From a virus: a stretch of 21,048 bases of DNA. The DNA lies in the IMG/VR virus record IMGVR_UViG_3300022752_000463, positions 1 to 21,048 of that record; one strand, 5' to 3'. Position 1 is the stretch's first letter. Each line of letters starts with the position of its first letter. Positions 7,601 to 15,373 of this stretch are shown here, piece by piece. A program made the translations under genes and the position numbers. The notes below the pieces were generated by a model. It ran no database searches, was not told where the DNA came from, and saw nothing but the letters and a program-made list of their open reading frames with translations.

Positions 7601-8283
7601 TTCCGATTCGCCCGTTATACAGGTATGAAGTGCTTACTCGGTATGACGGAGCTGAGGGCCGCACTTATGGTGATCAAAAGTTGCCTAGCGTGACGCGCAT
7701 TCTGGATGAAACCAAGGACAAGGCAAAATTAGAGGAATGGAAACAACGCGTCGGGGAAGAGGAAGCGGAGCGCATCAAAAACAATGCAGGTGCCGTTGGA
7801 ACATATATGCATAGTGTGATTGAGCGGATGGTGGCTTTCCGAGACCTAGGTCGGCCCACAAACTGGGAGATGATCAAAGGCTACGAAATGGGCTATCGCT
7901 TGATCAATGAGCAGTTCAAAGACATCGATGAGATCTGGGGCTCGGAAGTCACCCTGTTCATCCCGAATCGCTATGCAGGGACCACGGACATGGTTGGGGT
8001 GTACAAGGGCAAGTCAGCGATTATTGACTTTAAGCAATCCAATAAGCCTAAACGCCATGAATGGATCACGGATTACTTTCACCAGCTCTCGGCCTACGCG
8101 CTTGCGCATGACTATCAGTTTGGCACGGAAATTGAGATGGGTGTGGTGATGATGGCGATGCAATCCGGTGGTACGCAGGTCTTTACGACCACCGGACGGG
8201 AGTTTAACCAGTATAAGACCGGCTGGCTTGAGCGCGTGGAGAAGTACTACCGCAATATGGCATCAAACGGGAAGAGCCTTTGA
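7588..8283 (+). CDS. PD-(D/E)XK nuclease, RecB/Cas4-type exonuclease
   Basis: 231-aa predicted DNA exonuclease. Signature residues in order: LPSVTRIL (32-39), GTYMHSVIERM with H75 (RecB-type His motif), acidic E120 (GSEV), D134 in GTTDMVGVYKG, the catalytic D147-F-K149 in AIIDFKQSNK, and Q166..Y170 in YFHQLSAYA. This is the order found in RecB, Cas4 and phage PD-(D/E)XK exonucleases. The four-Cys iron-sulfur cluster of many Cas4/AddB proteins is absent. ATG 7588 has GAGGAG 8 nt upstream and lies inside the SNF2 gene end. The pairing suggests a helicase-nuclease working together at DNA ends, perhaps for recombination or genome processing, comparable in role to T7 gp6 exonuclease. The last 37 bp overlap the convergent virion gene on the other strand. 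Confidence 0.92.
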   Translation: MVDLIPIRPLYRYEVLTRYDGAEGRTYGDQKLPSVTRILDETKDKAKLEEWKQRVGEEEAERIKNNAGAVGTYMHSVIERMVAFRDLGRPTNWEMIKGYEMGYRLINEQFKDIDEIWGSEVTLFIPNRYAGTTDMVGVYKGKSAIIDFKQSNKPKRHEWITDYFHQLSAYALAHDYQFGTEIEMGVVMMAMQSGGTQVFTTTGREFNQYKTGWLERVEKYYRNMASNGKSL

Positions 8284-11200
8284 AGCATTTCCCTTGCCTG
8301 GGGCTGCGGTTGCCCTTGAGCCTGGGGGCGTCCTGGTTGGGGGCGCTGCGCGAAACTGCTTAACAGCCCACGAGAGGGTGGTGCAGCAGGGAGTTTTGCC
8401 CGCAGCCGTTGCGCTGCTGCTTGAGCCATGGTTGGTGGTGCAGGCTGCTCGGGCTCTTGCTCACCGGCAGTCAAGCCAGTGTTGATCAAATAGCCCCTAA
8501 GCATTTTTGCAAACTGGATTTTTTGCTCCTCAGTGCGCCCTTTTCTAAGCAACTGAACCATGAAACCGGGCTCTTGAGCAGCGCGCTCTAACAACGCACG
8601 GACGCTTTCGTTAGGTAGTTTATCTAACATTTCCCGCATCATCCGCGATCCAGCCGATGCGGCCAGTAGCGTCGATCCACCTTCCGCAAGCCCCGCACCC
8701 ATACGAGCACCTACTACACGAAGCATCAAGTCTTCAACCATATCAGAGCTATCAAGAACTCGATCGAGGACCTGCTTGTTGCCCATCACTGCTTGAACAC
8801 GAGACAGCTCGCCAATAAGCTTTTTGACATTAGCAAGTTCGCCGCGCTGCATAACGCCAGTGTCCACGAGGAGATCTGCCATCGAAGGGCGACCCGTGGA
8901 GGTAGGCTTAAAGAAGGCATCGTAGTACTGCTGGAAGTCCAACTTTTCTGCGCCGCCCGCTTTCATGTAGGCGTAGTCGTAGATGCCTGACTTAAGCGCA
9001 TCGACAAGATCTTGATTGACCTGCGTGCTCACATCAACGCCAGCGGCTTTGAGGCGTGCGATCTCTTCTGGGCTTTTCATGCCCGTGCGTGCAGCCTGCA
9101 CAAGACGGCGGAAGTTTTCTGCTGGGTTTTTGCTGTTGAGGGCGTCTGACACAACGCGCGCAGGGCTTTCATCAAAAAACTTAACAAAAGTCGCTTGTTT
9201 CCTCAGTTTTGTTTCAATGGCGCTGTTCTGCTTTTGGATCAGATCCAATGCATTTTGTGCGCGCGTGGCATTCTCAAGATCCTGGCGCAACCCAGGGATA
9301 CCGTTGACTAGATTTTCATTTTCGTTCAACCAACGTGACAGCCTGCCCGTGTTGAGCTTACCCGTCGCAGGATCAATTGAAGCGGCAGCAGCAAGGCGCG
9401 TGCCTCGTTCAACAGCATCCGATGTAGACACCGCGCGCGGCCCAGCGCGGTTGACGGCATCTTCAAGGATCCTGGCCCGTGGGTCATTAGGTCCGAAGTC
9501 TGCAACGTATTGATTGTGCAAACGAGGCAGCATATTAACCGCGTTTTGGATTTGCTCCATGCGGGCGTTGATGACATCGGCGTTGCCGCTAAAGGCCCGT
9601 GAGACAAGAATCTCGGGAATAATACGATCCGCTCCAGTACGTGTCACAGCGCGCATGTCTCCCGCAAAGGTGCGGGTAAAGCTGTCGTTGAGTTCCTTGG
9701 AAAAGGCCCGCGCTGCATCGTAGGCAGGATTGCGAACCTGATCCATGTCATCGAGCAATGCTTCAGAGAACTTGGAGTAGAAGGCGTAATTAGCACGCTC
9801 ACCTCTTGCTTCTGCGTCCATGGCCAAACGAAGCATGTCGCGACGTGCATTGACCAAATCGCCTACGTTGATCGCGCCACGACGGACAAAGTCTTTGCCC
9901 GCTTCAATAAGCTCTTTCTTTGTGTCTTCGACCTGTCCTTTCATGCCCGCATAGGACAAATCTTTCTTTGTGATGGTTGAGAACTGGCGCTGAAGCGTCT
10001 GATAAGCGTCGTACAAATCAGGGTTGGACTCTTGACCAAACTTCAATAATTGATCAGGGGTGAGGTTTTTGACATTCTGTGCTTTGGAAAGACGTCCGTA
10101 AATGTCTTTGACGATTGCAGGAAACTCCCGGTTATAGTATTCGGGAGACATCTCCGATCGGATCGTGTCAAATTGCTTAGTGAAGTTGCTTGCAACAACT
10201 GCTTGTCCATCGGTTAGACGTGTGACGGCAGCGCGAATTTGATCGCGACTCGCCCCTTGTTTACGCATGTTTGCGACGGTCTCGTTGACCTGAGCGCGGA
10301 TTGCCTTGGGCACGTCGGTCCAAAGCGTGTGCTCCACTTCGCGAGCGTCTTTCAAAGCTGCATCGACGTTCTCTCGGATCACACGTCCAATCTGCAAACG
10401 ATTAGCAGGGGTGTCTTTTGTAATATTTGCAATAGCAACTGCCGCTCTTGCATCCGCATTTGCAAGACGCCCTTCAAGTAACTGGCGAAAATAATCTGCT
10501 CGCAAGCGTGCTGCATCTTGAAGCGCGGTGGGATCACCCGATCGATTCAAGACGTTGATCATCTCAACAATCGCCTCTTGAGCTTTCCTGCCCTGCTCAG
10601 CAACTTTGGGGCCGAAGACGTCATTTTGCCTAGCCAGTGATGTCTCAAGAATCGTTAAAGGTAAATCGCCCGTCTTCTGAGCAGCAGTCATACCAGGAAC
10701 AATGCCTGGGTCACGCAGCGCTTTAATGAGATTCGGCAAATAATCCTTATTGAATTCCTCAGCCCATTTGTCTGGATCACTTGCTCGAAGCTCGGGCTTG
10801 TATTGATCTTGAAGAATAGTGGCAAGTCGATTGGCGGCTCGTGTCTCATTTGCACCAGTCGAAAACCGAGACAATACTTTGCGAGAAAGGTCCACGACCA
10901 AACCCCCGCCATACATGATTAACCTATTAGGGCTGAAGAGCCCTCCGGCTATTTCTCCTGTTATGCGTGGTGCAGTTTGCCCTGGAGCCAAACCCTCTGC
11001 GATACCTGCCCCAACGCCTGAGCCAATAGATGCTTGCGTTTCTAGCACACCATAAAGAATAGGATGTTTCTTTGCGTAGCCTCCGACTTTATTTAAAAAG
11101 TCTAAGACGCGAACGCCTGTGGATGGGTTGATGGTGTAGCCCAAAGGCAAAAAGGCAAGACCGCCGCCCGTAGTCTTTCCAGCTTCACGAAAAGGTTTTA

Positions 11201-11585
11201 AGTCTGGGTCGGTCTGCTCATCAAAAAGACGCTTAGTGGTCTCTTCACCAATCTGTCCGCCACCAATGAGTCCTGCTCCAGCGCCAAGCAAAGTGCCAGC
11301 CACCGTTGTATAGGGTTGTCCAAAAGGAATTCTTGAGCTTGCTGCAAAGCCTGTGCGTGCGCCACCATAAGCACCCAAGGCAGCGGGCGACTGCTCAACA
11401 AGTCCTGAAACAAGCCCTTTAGCGTACTCCGATGCAAGATCTGTAAACCCTGGTTCAGGGGATGCTTCGCTGGAAATGCTTCCAATATCCCCTTTCGTCG
11501 GTGCATCGGGGTTGAGCTGGAACTCAGTCGGTCTAGCACCAGCAGGGCTGGAGATACTGTCAATGCTAAGCGGTTTATCAGCCAT
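8247..11585 (-). CDS. Large virion structural protein, probably internal or ejection protein
   Basis: 1112 aa, the longest gene here and the last of the virion operon. The N-terminal 50 residues look disordered. Residues about 60-110 and 135-235 hold Gly/Ala-rich hydrophobic stretches (TLLGAGAGLIGGGQIG; GGLAFLPLGY; SGVGAGIAEGLAPG) that could insert in membranes. The bulk (about 240-1020) is a long helical region rich in Ala, Arg, Asp and Asn without enzyme motifs that I recognise. The C-terminus is Pro/Gln-rich (PQPGRPQAQGQPQPQ) before a short hydrophobic end. Size, helicity, glycine zippers and last position resemble podovirus internal core or ejection proteins such as T7 gp16, but I see no transglycosylase motif. 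ATG 11585 has AGGGG as SD, overlapping the stop of the 671-aa gene. Its stop lies 37 bp inside the nuclease gene on the other strand. Confidence 0.8.
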   Translation of the reverse strand: MADKPLSIDSISSPAGARPTEFQLNPDAPTKGDIGSISSEASPEPGFTDLASEYAKGLVSGLVEQSPAALGAYGGARTGFAASSRIPFGQPYTTVAGTLLGAGAGLIGGGQIGEETTKRLFDEQTDPDLKPFREAGKTTGGGLAFLPLGYTINPSTGVRVLDFLNKVGGYAKKHPILYGVLETQASIGSGVGAGIAEGLAPGQTAPRITGEIAGGLFSPNRLIMYGGGLVVDLSRKVLSRFSTGANETRAANRLATILQDQYKPELRASDPDKWAEEFNKDYLPNLIKALRDPGIVPGMTAAQKTGDLPLTILETSLARQNDVFGPKVAEQGRKAQEAIVEMINVLNRSGDPTALQDAARLRADYFRQLLEGRLANADARAAVAIANITKDTPANRLQIGRVIRENVDAALKDAREVEHTLWTDVPKAIRAQVNETVANMRKQGASRDQIRAAVTRLTDGQAVVASNFTKQFDTIRSEMSPEYYNREFPAIVKDIYGRLSKAQNVKNLTPDQLLKFGQESNPDLYDAYQTLQRQFSTITKKDLSYAGMKGQVEDTKKELIEAGKDFVRRGAINVGDLVNARRDMLRLAMDAEARGERANYAFYSKFSEALLDDMDQVRNPAYDAARAFSKELNDSFTRTFAGDMRAVTRTGADRIIPEILVSRAFSGNADVINARMEQIQNAVNMLPRLHNQYVADFGPNDPRARILEDAVNRAGPRAVSTSDAVERGTRLAAAASIDPATGKLNTGRLSRWLNENENLVNGIPGLRQDLENATRAQNALDLIQKQNSAIETKLRKQATFVKFFDESPARVVSDALNSKNPAENFRRLVQAARTGMKSPEEIARLKAAGVDVSTQVNQDLVDALKSGIYDYAYMKAGGAEKLDFQQYYDAFFKPTSTGRPSMADLLVDTGVMQRGELANVKKLIGELSRVQAVMGNKQVLDRVLDSSDMVEDLMLRVVGARMGAGLAEGGSTLLAASAGSRMMREMLDKLPNESVRALLERAAQEPGFMVQLLRKGRTEEQKIQFAKMLRGYLINTGLTAGEQEPEQPAPPTMAQAAAQRLRAKLPAAPPSRGLLSSFAQRPQPGRPQAQGQPQPQAREMLQRLFPFDAILR

Positions 11586-11593
11586 GAAAGCCC

Positions 11594-13609
11594 CTAGTTG
11601 CGAACTCTAAATTGGCCCGTTGGAACGTACAAGAATTCAGTGCCTGGAGGAAGCTTTGCGGCTTCTTCCACGGATTGAACGCGAACGGGCAAGCCCATCA
11701 TGTTGCGAAGATTCTTAATTTCTTGAACTTTAAGATTAGCTTCTCGCCTAAACTCAGGACCCAAGCTGGTGTCTCTAGACTTTTTCTCTGCGCCAGTCAT
11801 GATGCCCGTGAGCACATCATCGATGGCAATAAGCCTGTTTTGAAAAGCAGCAGGCCGGTCAATATACCCAGGTAAGAGGTTGAGACTTTCCTGAATATCT
11901 TTACGTTCATCGTTGCTTAAACGCGCGGTTTCTTGCAGTCCCTTAACAATCTGCTTAACAGAATTAGTTATCGCGGTTACTGAACGTTCGTATTTTGGGT
12001 CAACAATACCACCAATAACAGGAAGGCTGAAAATATCTGCTCGAAGCTTGTTTAAGGGACCCGTGCCTGTCCGGGCAAGATTATAAAGTGTAGGTGGTCC
12101 AATCACAGCGGCATCAGAGGTAGTAGGTGCTTGCGCTGCACTCAACGCCTGAGTCGAAGCAGGCGCTGCACCAGGAGTAGCAGCGCCTAGGGCCGTGGTC
12201 GGTGGTGCGGCACCAGGAGCCGTGGTCGGTGGTGCGGTAACCAAGGGCCGTGTTCCAAGGGCCTTGGCCCGCGAGCGAACGGCCTCTTCTAGAGTAGGAG
12301 TCAGTTTGTTTTGCCTGTAGCCTATAGTTATGGTCTCGCCACTTACAGCGTCTTTACCTTTTTCTTCTGTGACTTGAGTGTAATCTCTTATTGCTAGCTC
12401 TAAGGCCATCGTGTCCGCAGTATTCTCTCCCGCAGCAAAACTTGCGATGACCGTTGGGTTTGACATCAAAGCCATGCGTTTAGCCGGTGTGAGCCCTGCA
12501 TCAGGCCTTGGCCTACTGGCCCTTATGCGTTCAAGCTCTTCTTGTGTATCGCCCTTAAGGATGTCTCGACCTAGCTGCTGCAACATGCCTTCACGTTTTA
12601 ACAAAGCGGCACGCTCCGACTCGCGCTCTTTCTCTGCGGCCTGGATACCTAAGAGCTTGATCTGTTGCGCCATCTTCTCTGCTTCCGAAGCACGCGCACC
12701 AATCTGCGCTGGAAGCTGGCTGGCAGCACCCGCAAGACGAGCAGCGAAAGAACCCCTAAGCGGTTGCCCCGTGCGTGGATCCACATTTCCGGCCAATGCA
12801 AGACCTGCTCCTGCTAAATCAAAAAGCATTTGGGCTTGAGTAAGGCCTTTGTCTTGCCCAAGCAACCTTTGATACATCTGCGTCGCATCGGCTACGCGGG
12901 ACTCCATGGTCTTTGTACTGGTGGTAGCCGGAGCAAAGACATCAAACAGGGCCTTTTTAGCTGCCTCACGTTGTTCAGGAGTCAACAGGCGAGAGGCAAT
13001 GCCCAGATTCGTTGTTGAGGCTACTCCTTGAGATGGTTCACTGTCATCGGCTTCGACGCCATCTTCGTCGGAGCCATCTCTAAAATTTTGGACATACCCT
13101 CCCCGAGCCATACCCATCGGGGCCTGTGGTCCTTGGGCCGTGGGCAATGAACCAATGCCCCCTGGTGGCATGCCATCCGGTGGCATGGGCGGCGGACCTT
13201 GGGGAGGAGGCATGGGTGGTGCAGCACCTTCCGGAGGCATAGGCGGCGGACCTCCGGCAGGAGGCATTGGAGGAGCGCCCGCAGGCATGCCCTGAGGCAT
13301 GGGCTGTTGGCCTGCAAGCACGGGCTGTAGCAATGCAAGTACTTCGGGAGGGGTTTGCTGCGCAGCGTTGTAGCCCACCATGTCAGCAAGCTCCTCGAAC
13401 CGCGCATCAACCGAGCGAACATCGCCTCGTAAGTTATTCATGAGGATCTCAGGCGAATCAGGGTGGCGGTCCATGAGCATTGCCATGTCCGCTTCATCGC
13501 CATCATCCTCCGTGTCGTCTTCACCCATCAAAAGCGACATGATTCCAACTTCGTCGGGATCTAACTTTTTGCCCTGAAATAAGGGGCGATCTAGCACTTT
13601 AGATTTCAT
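11594..13609 (-). CDS. Virion-associated protein with acidic N-terminus and Met-Pro-rich repeats
   Basis: 671 aa from ATG 13609; GTG at 13612 is directly adjacent, but the AAGGA SD spaces better to the ATG. Residues 30-45 are strongly acidic (EDDTEDDGDEAD). Residues 102-150 form a low-complexity Pro/Met/Gly tract with repeated PPMPP units. At 167-179 stands MARGGYVQNFRDG, a short signature also echoed in the 666-aa protein. The middle is helical (AQMLFDLAGAGLALAGN, QLPAQIGARASEAEKMAQQIKLLGIQ), followed by an Ala/Thr/Pro linker with a repeated PTTAPGAA-like unit, and a folded-looking C-terminal part ending in PPGTEFLYVPTGQFRVRN. No enzyme motif is seen. It lies between two other large structural genes with gaps of 8 and 9 bp, so a virion or assembly role is inferred; the exact place in the particle is unknown. 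Confidence 0.8.
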   Translation of the reverse strand: MKSKVLDRPLFQGKKLDPDEVGIMSLLMGEDDTEDDGDEADMAMLMDRHPDSPEILMNNLRGDVRSVDARFEELADMVGYNAAQQTPPEVLALLQPVLAGQQPMPQGMPAGAPPMPPAGGPPPMPPEGAAPPMPPPQGPPPMPPDGMPPGGIGSLPTAQGPQAPMGMARGGYVQNFRDGSDEDGVEADDSEPSQGVASTTNLGIASRLLTPEQREAAKKALFDVFAPATTSTKTMESRVADATQMYQRLLGQDKGLTQAQMLFDLAGAGLALAGNVDPRTGQPLRGSFAARLAGAASQLPAQIGARASEAEKMAQQIKLLGIQAAEKERESERAALLKREGMLQQLGRDILKGDTQEELERIRASRPRPDAGLTPAKRMALMSNPTVIASFAAGENTADTMALELAIRDYTQVTEEKGKDAVSGETITIGYRQNKLTPTLEEAVRSRAKALGTRPLVTAPPTTAPGAAPPTTALGAATPGAAPASTQALSAAQAPTTSDAAVIGPPTLYNLARTGTGPLNKLRADIFSLPVIGGIVDPKYERSVTAITNSVKQIVKGLQETARLSNDERKDIQESLNLLPGYIDRPAAFQNRLIAIDDVLTGIMTGAEKKSRDTSLGPEFRREANLKVQEIKNLRNMMGLPVRVQSVEEAAKLPPGTEFLYVPTGQFRVRN
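12192..12237 (-). repeat. Two 19-bp direct repeats in a Thr/Ala/Pro linker
   Basis: GCCGTGGTCGGTGGTGCGG occurs at 12192-12210 and 12219-12237, period 27 bp or nine codons, encoding the repeated PTTA.GAA-type linker of the 671-aa protein. An in-frame duplication is the simplest origin. Confidence 0.8.
13160..13306 (-). repeat. Low-complexity Met-Pro-Gly coding repeat
   Basis: This stretch encodes residues 102-150 of the 671-aa virion protein. Degenerate units of the form PPMPP(E/D/A)G recur about five times, and on the plus strand related GGCGGCGGACC and GGCATGGG blocks recur. The tract is probably a flexible, extended linker, with repeat number liable to change by slippage. Confidence 0.8.
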
Positions 13610-13618
13610 CACTATTCC

Positions 13619-15370
13619 TTACATAAGCCCGACTTTTTTAGCTCCCGCTGCCGCAGAAATACCCGCAATTCCAAGTCCCGCTGCTGTTTGGAAGGGGCTT
13701 GCAGCAGGTTGACTTGATGCGATCAACGAACTCTGCGTGCTAGGGGCCCCTCTGTATATATCCGAAACGTACGCAAGCTGTTGGTAAGGAGCTATCGTAT
13801 CTTGCATACTGGTTGCTCGAATGGCGTCAAGCTGTGCTTGTTTATTGGCCTGTTCCATCGCTCCAATGCTCATCATCGTACTGACATCAGCTTGGCCTAG
13901 TTGAGAAGCTGCTTGACCAAGCGCTGCTTGCTGTGTTCCAAGCTGGCCCATGGCAGCTCCCGACTGATTGAGAACACCTGCGCGTTGCAGGTCAATACCC
14001 GCGCGCTGCGCGGCTAATGAACCAACGCCTTGGCCAAGGGTTCCATAAAGACCCGCACGTTGCGCATCAATGCCTGCTTGTGCTTGAGCAATTTGTGCAG
14101 GCAACATACCCCCAAGCTGGGCTTCTTGCGCACCTAAACTGCCCGCTAACTGCACGCCAGCCTGCCCGAGCTGCGCTTGTTGGATATTCTGTTGCCCTCT
14201 CAAGCCTCCAATACCTTGCATGGCAGAAGCCTGTTGGAGCGCTTGTTGTTGCTTGGTCTGCTCAAGTTGCGCCATCTGCATGGCCGTATTAGCATCAAAT
14301 CCGGCCTGCTGGAATCGCTGCGCGGCAGCTTGTAGGCCAAGTTGCGCTCCCTGCACACCGTATTGTTGATTAGCCTGTCCAGCAGCAATTTTTGCTTGTT
14401 GTTCGGCGTTAAATTGTTGTTGAGCTTGCTGATACGCCTGCTGTAAACCAGTCGCTTGGATGTCGCCTAGCTGTGTAGCCAGATTACGCCGTGCTTCTGC
14501 CTCAACGACACCTTCTCTTGTTCCGCCAAAAGCACCGGAACGTACCGCTTGCGCTGCACGTCCTTGTCTTGCAATGGCGTCTTGACGTAGGGCCTCACGG
14601 GTTTGGATGTCCACCACATTTTGCATGTAGGGAGACATCATGCTTGCTGCGGTTCCCGGAGCAGCAAACGACGAGGTGTTTATTTTTCCACTAGGTCCTA
14701 CGCCTTGTGCGGCAAGAGCCGCTTCTTGCGAGGCTAGTCCAGCCGTACCCATGGCTCCGGTTAAGGTTCTTTGGGCTGGGCTAAAGTTAGAGGGACCTGC
14801 TGTCTGTAGGATGTTGTAAGCTTGATTAATTGCTTCGTTAGAGCGGCCAAGGTCTGCTTGTAGGTAATCATTAAGGCCCATTCGAGCCCCTTGGATGGCA
14901 CCAATGCCCGAACGTACCTCGTCAAGGCCTTGGCCTGCGAGCGTGCTGTACCTAGAGAGCTGGCCCGCTGCCCCTAAGCCTGCGCTCATGGCATCTTGTG
15001 CAGACTTAAATTCAGGGGCCACGTCTAAACGTGCGGCAAGTTCCGCACCTTGTTGCGTGAGCGCTTGTCCTTGGGAAATGCCTTGAGAGCCTGTGTTTAA
15101 ATAATTCGCGTAGGCACCAATGCCTTGCCGTGCAAGATCTCCAGCTTGGATTTGCCCCGCTGACGGTCCCGCTACTTCATAGGCAGGAAGATCAAGGGGC
15201 ATGTTGTAGAGTTGACGAGCTTCTTCAATAAGCCCCAACCGATACGCTGCAATCCTCGGGTCTTCAGCGGTATAGCCTACTTGATACTGAACATTACTCC
15301 CCGCAGGTAGCCCTGGAAGAGGCCCTGTTATAGCACCTGGAGCAGTGCTCAACCCAGTTGTCGTACTCAT
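13619..15370 (-). CDS. Ala/Gln-rich helical virion protein, probably internal or tail-associated
   Basis: 583 aa, dominated by Ala, Gln and Gly, and almost wholly predictable as helix. The best landmark is residues 245-295: MSPYMQNVVDIQTREALRQ, then RAAQAVRSGAFGGTREGVVEAEARRN. An NPY/SPY..V.D followed by GAFGG(T/S)R is a pattern I recall from structural proteins of many tailed phages. After it come heptad-like Gln/Ala repeats (QQAYQQAQQQFNAEQQ) and a repeated AGIDAQRAGLYG / AGIDLQRAGVLN unit at about 430-470. The C-terminus is hydrophobic and Gly/Ala-rich (LGIAGISAAAGAKKVGLM). ATG 15370 has AAGGGA 6 nt upstream, inside the end of the 666-aa gene. An internal core or ejection-type protein fits, in the role of T7 gp14/gp15; tail-fibre assembly is less likely. 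Confidence 0.8.
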   Translation of the reverse strand: MSTTTGLSTAPGAITGPLPGLPAGSNVQYQVGYTAEDPRIAAYRLGLIEEARQLYNMPLDLPAYEVAGPSAGQIQAGDLARQGIGAYANYLNTGSQGISQGQALTQQGAELAARLDVAPEFKSAQDAMSAGLGAAGQLSRYSTLAGQGLDEVRSGIGAIQGARMGLNDYLQADLGRSNEAINQAYNILQTAGPSNFSPAQRTLTGAMGTAGLASQEAALAAQGVGPSGKINTSSFAAPGTAASMMSPYMQNVVDIQTREALRQDAIARQGRAAQAVRSGAFGGTREGVVEAEARRNLATQLGDIQATGLQQAYQQAQQQFNAEQQAKIAAGQANQQYGVQGAQLGLQAAAQRFQQAGFDANTAMQMAQLEQTKQQQALQQASAMQGIGGLRGQQNIQQAQLGQAGVQLAGSLGAQEAQLGGMLPAQIAQAQAGIDAQRAGLYGTLGQGVGSLAAQRAGIDLQRAGVLNQSGAAMGQLGTQQAALGQAASQLGQADVSTMMSIGAMEQANKQAQLDAIRATSMQDTIAPYQQLAYVSDIYRGAPSTQSSLIASSQPAASPFQTAAGLGIAGISAAAGAKKVGLM

Positions 15371-15373
15371 AAC

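Noticed and set aside
2801-8283. A complete TOTE conflict (defence) system
   Set aside because: The primase belongs to the family named after these systems, but it is part of a replication operon with PolA, UvrD and an SSB candidate; the SNF2-nuclease pair is divergently encoded. The replication reading is simpler.
7588-8283. Cas4 of a CRISPR system
   Set aside because: The PD-(D/E)XK core matches, but there are no iron-sulfur cysteines, no other cas genes and no repeat array in the window.
9016-9513. 165-aa plus-strand ORF
   Set aside because: It lies wholly antisense to the 1112-aa virion gene, has no recognisable domain and no matching neighbour on that strand; its composition is a shadow of the Ala/Arg-rich gene.
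8247-15370. CRISPR-like or tandem DNA repeat arrays
   Set aside because: The repetitive stretches are in frame within coding sequence, degenerate in DNA, and have no uniform repeat-spacer structure.
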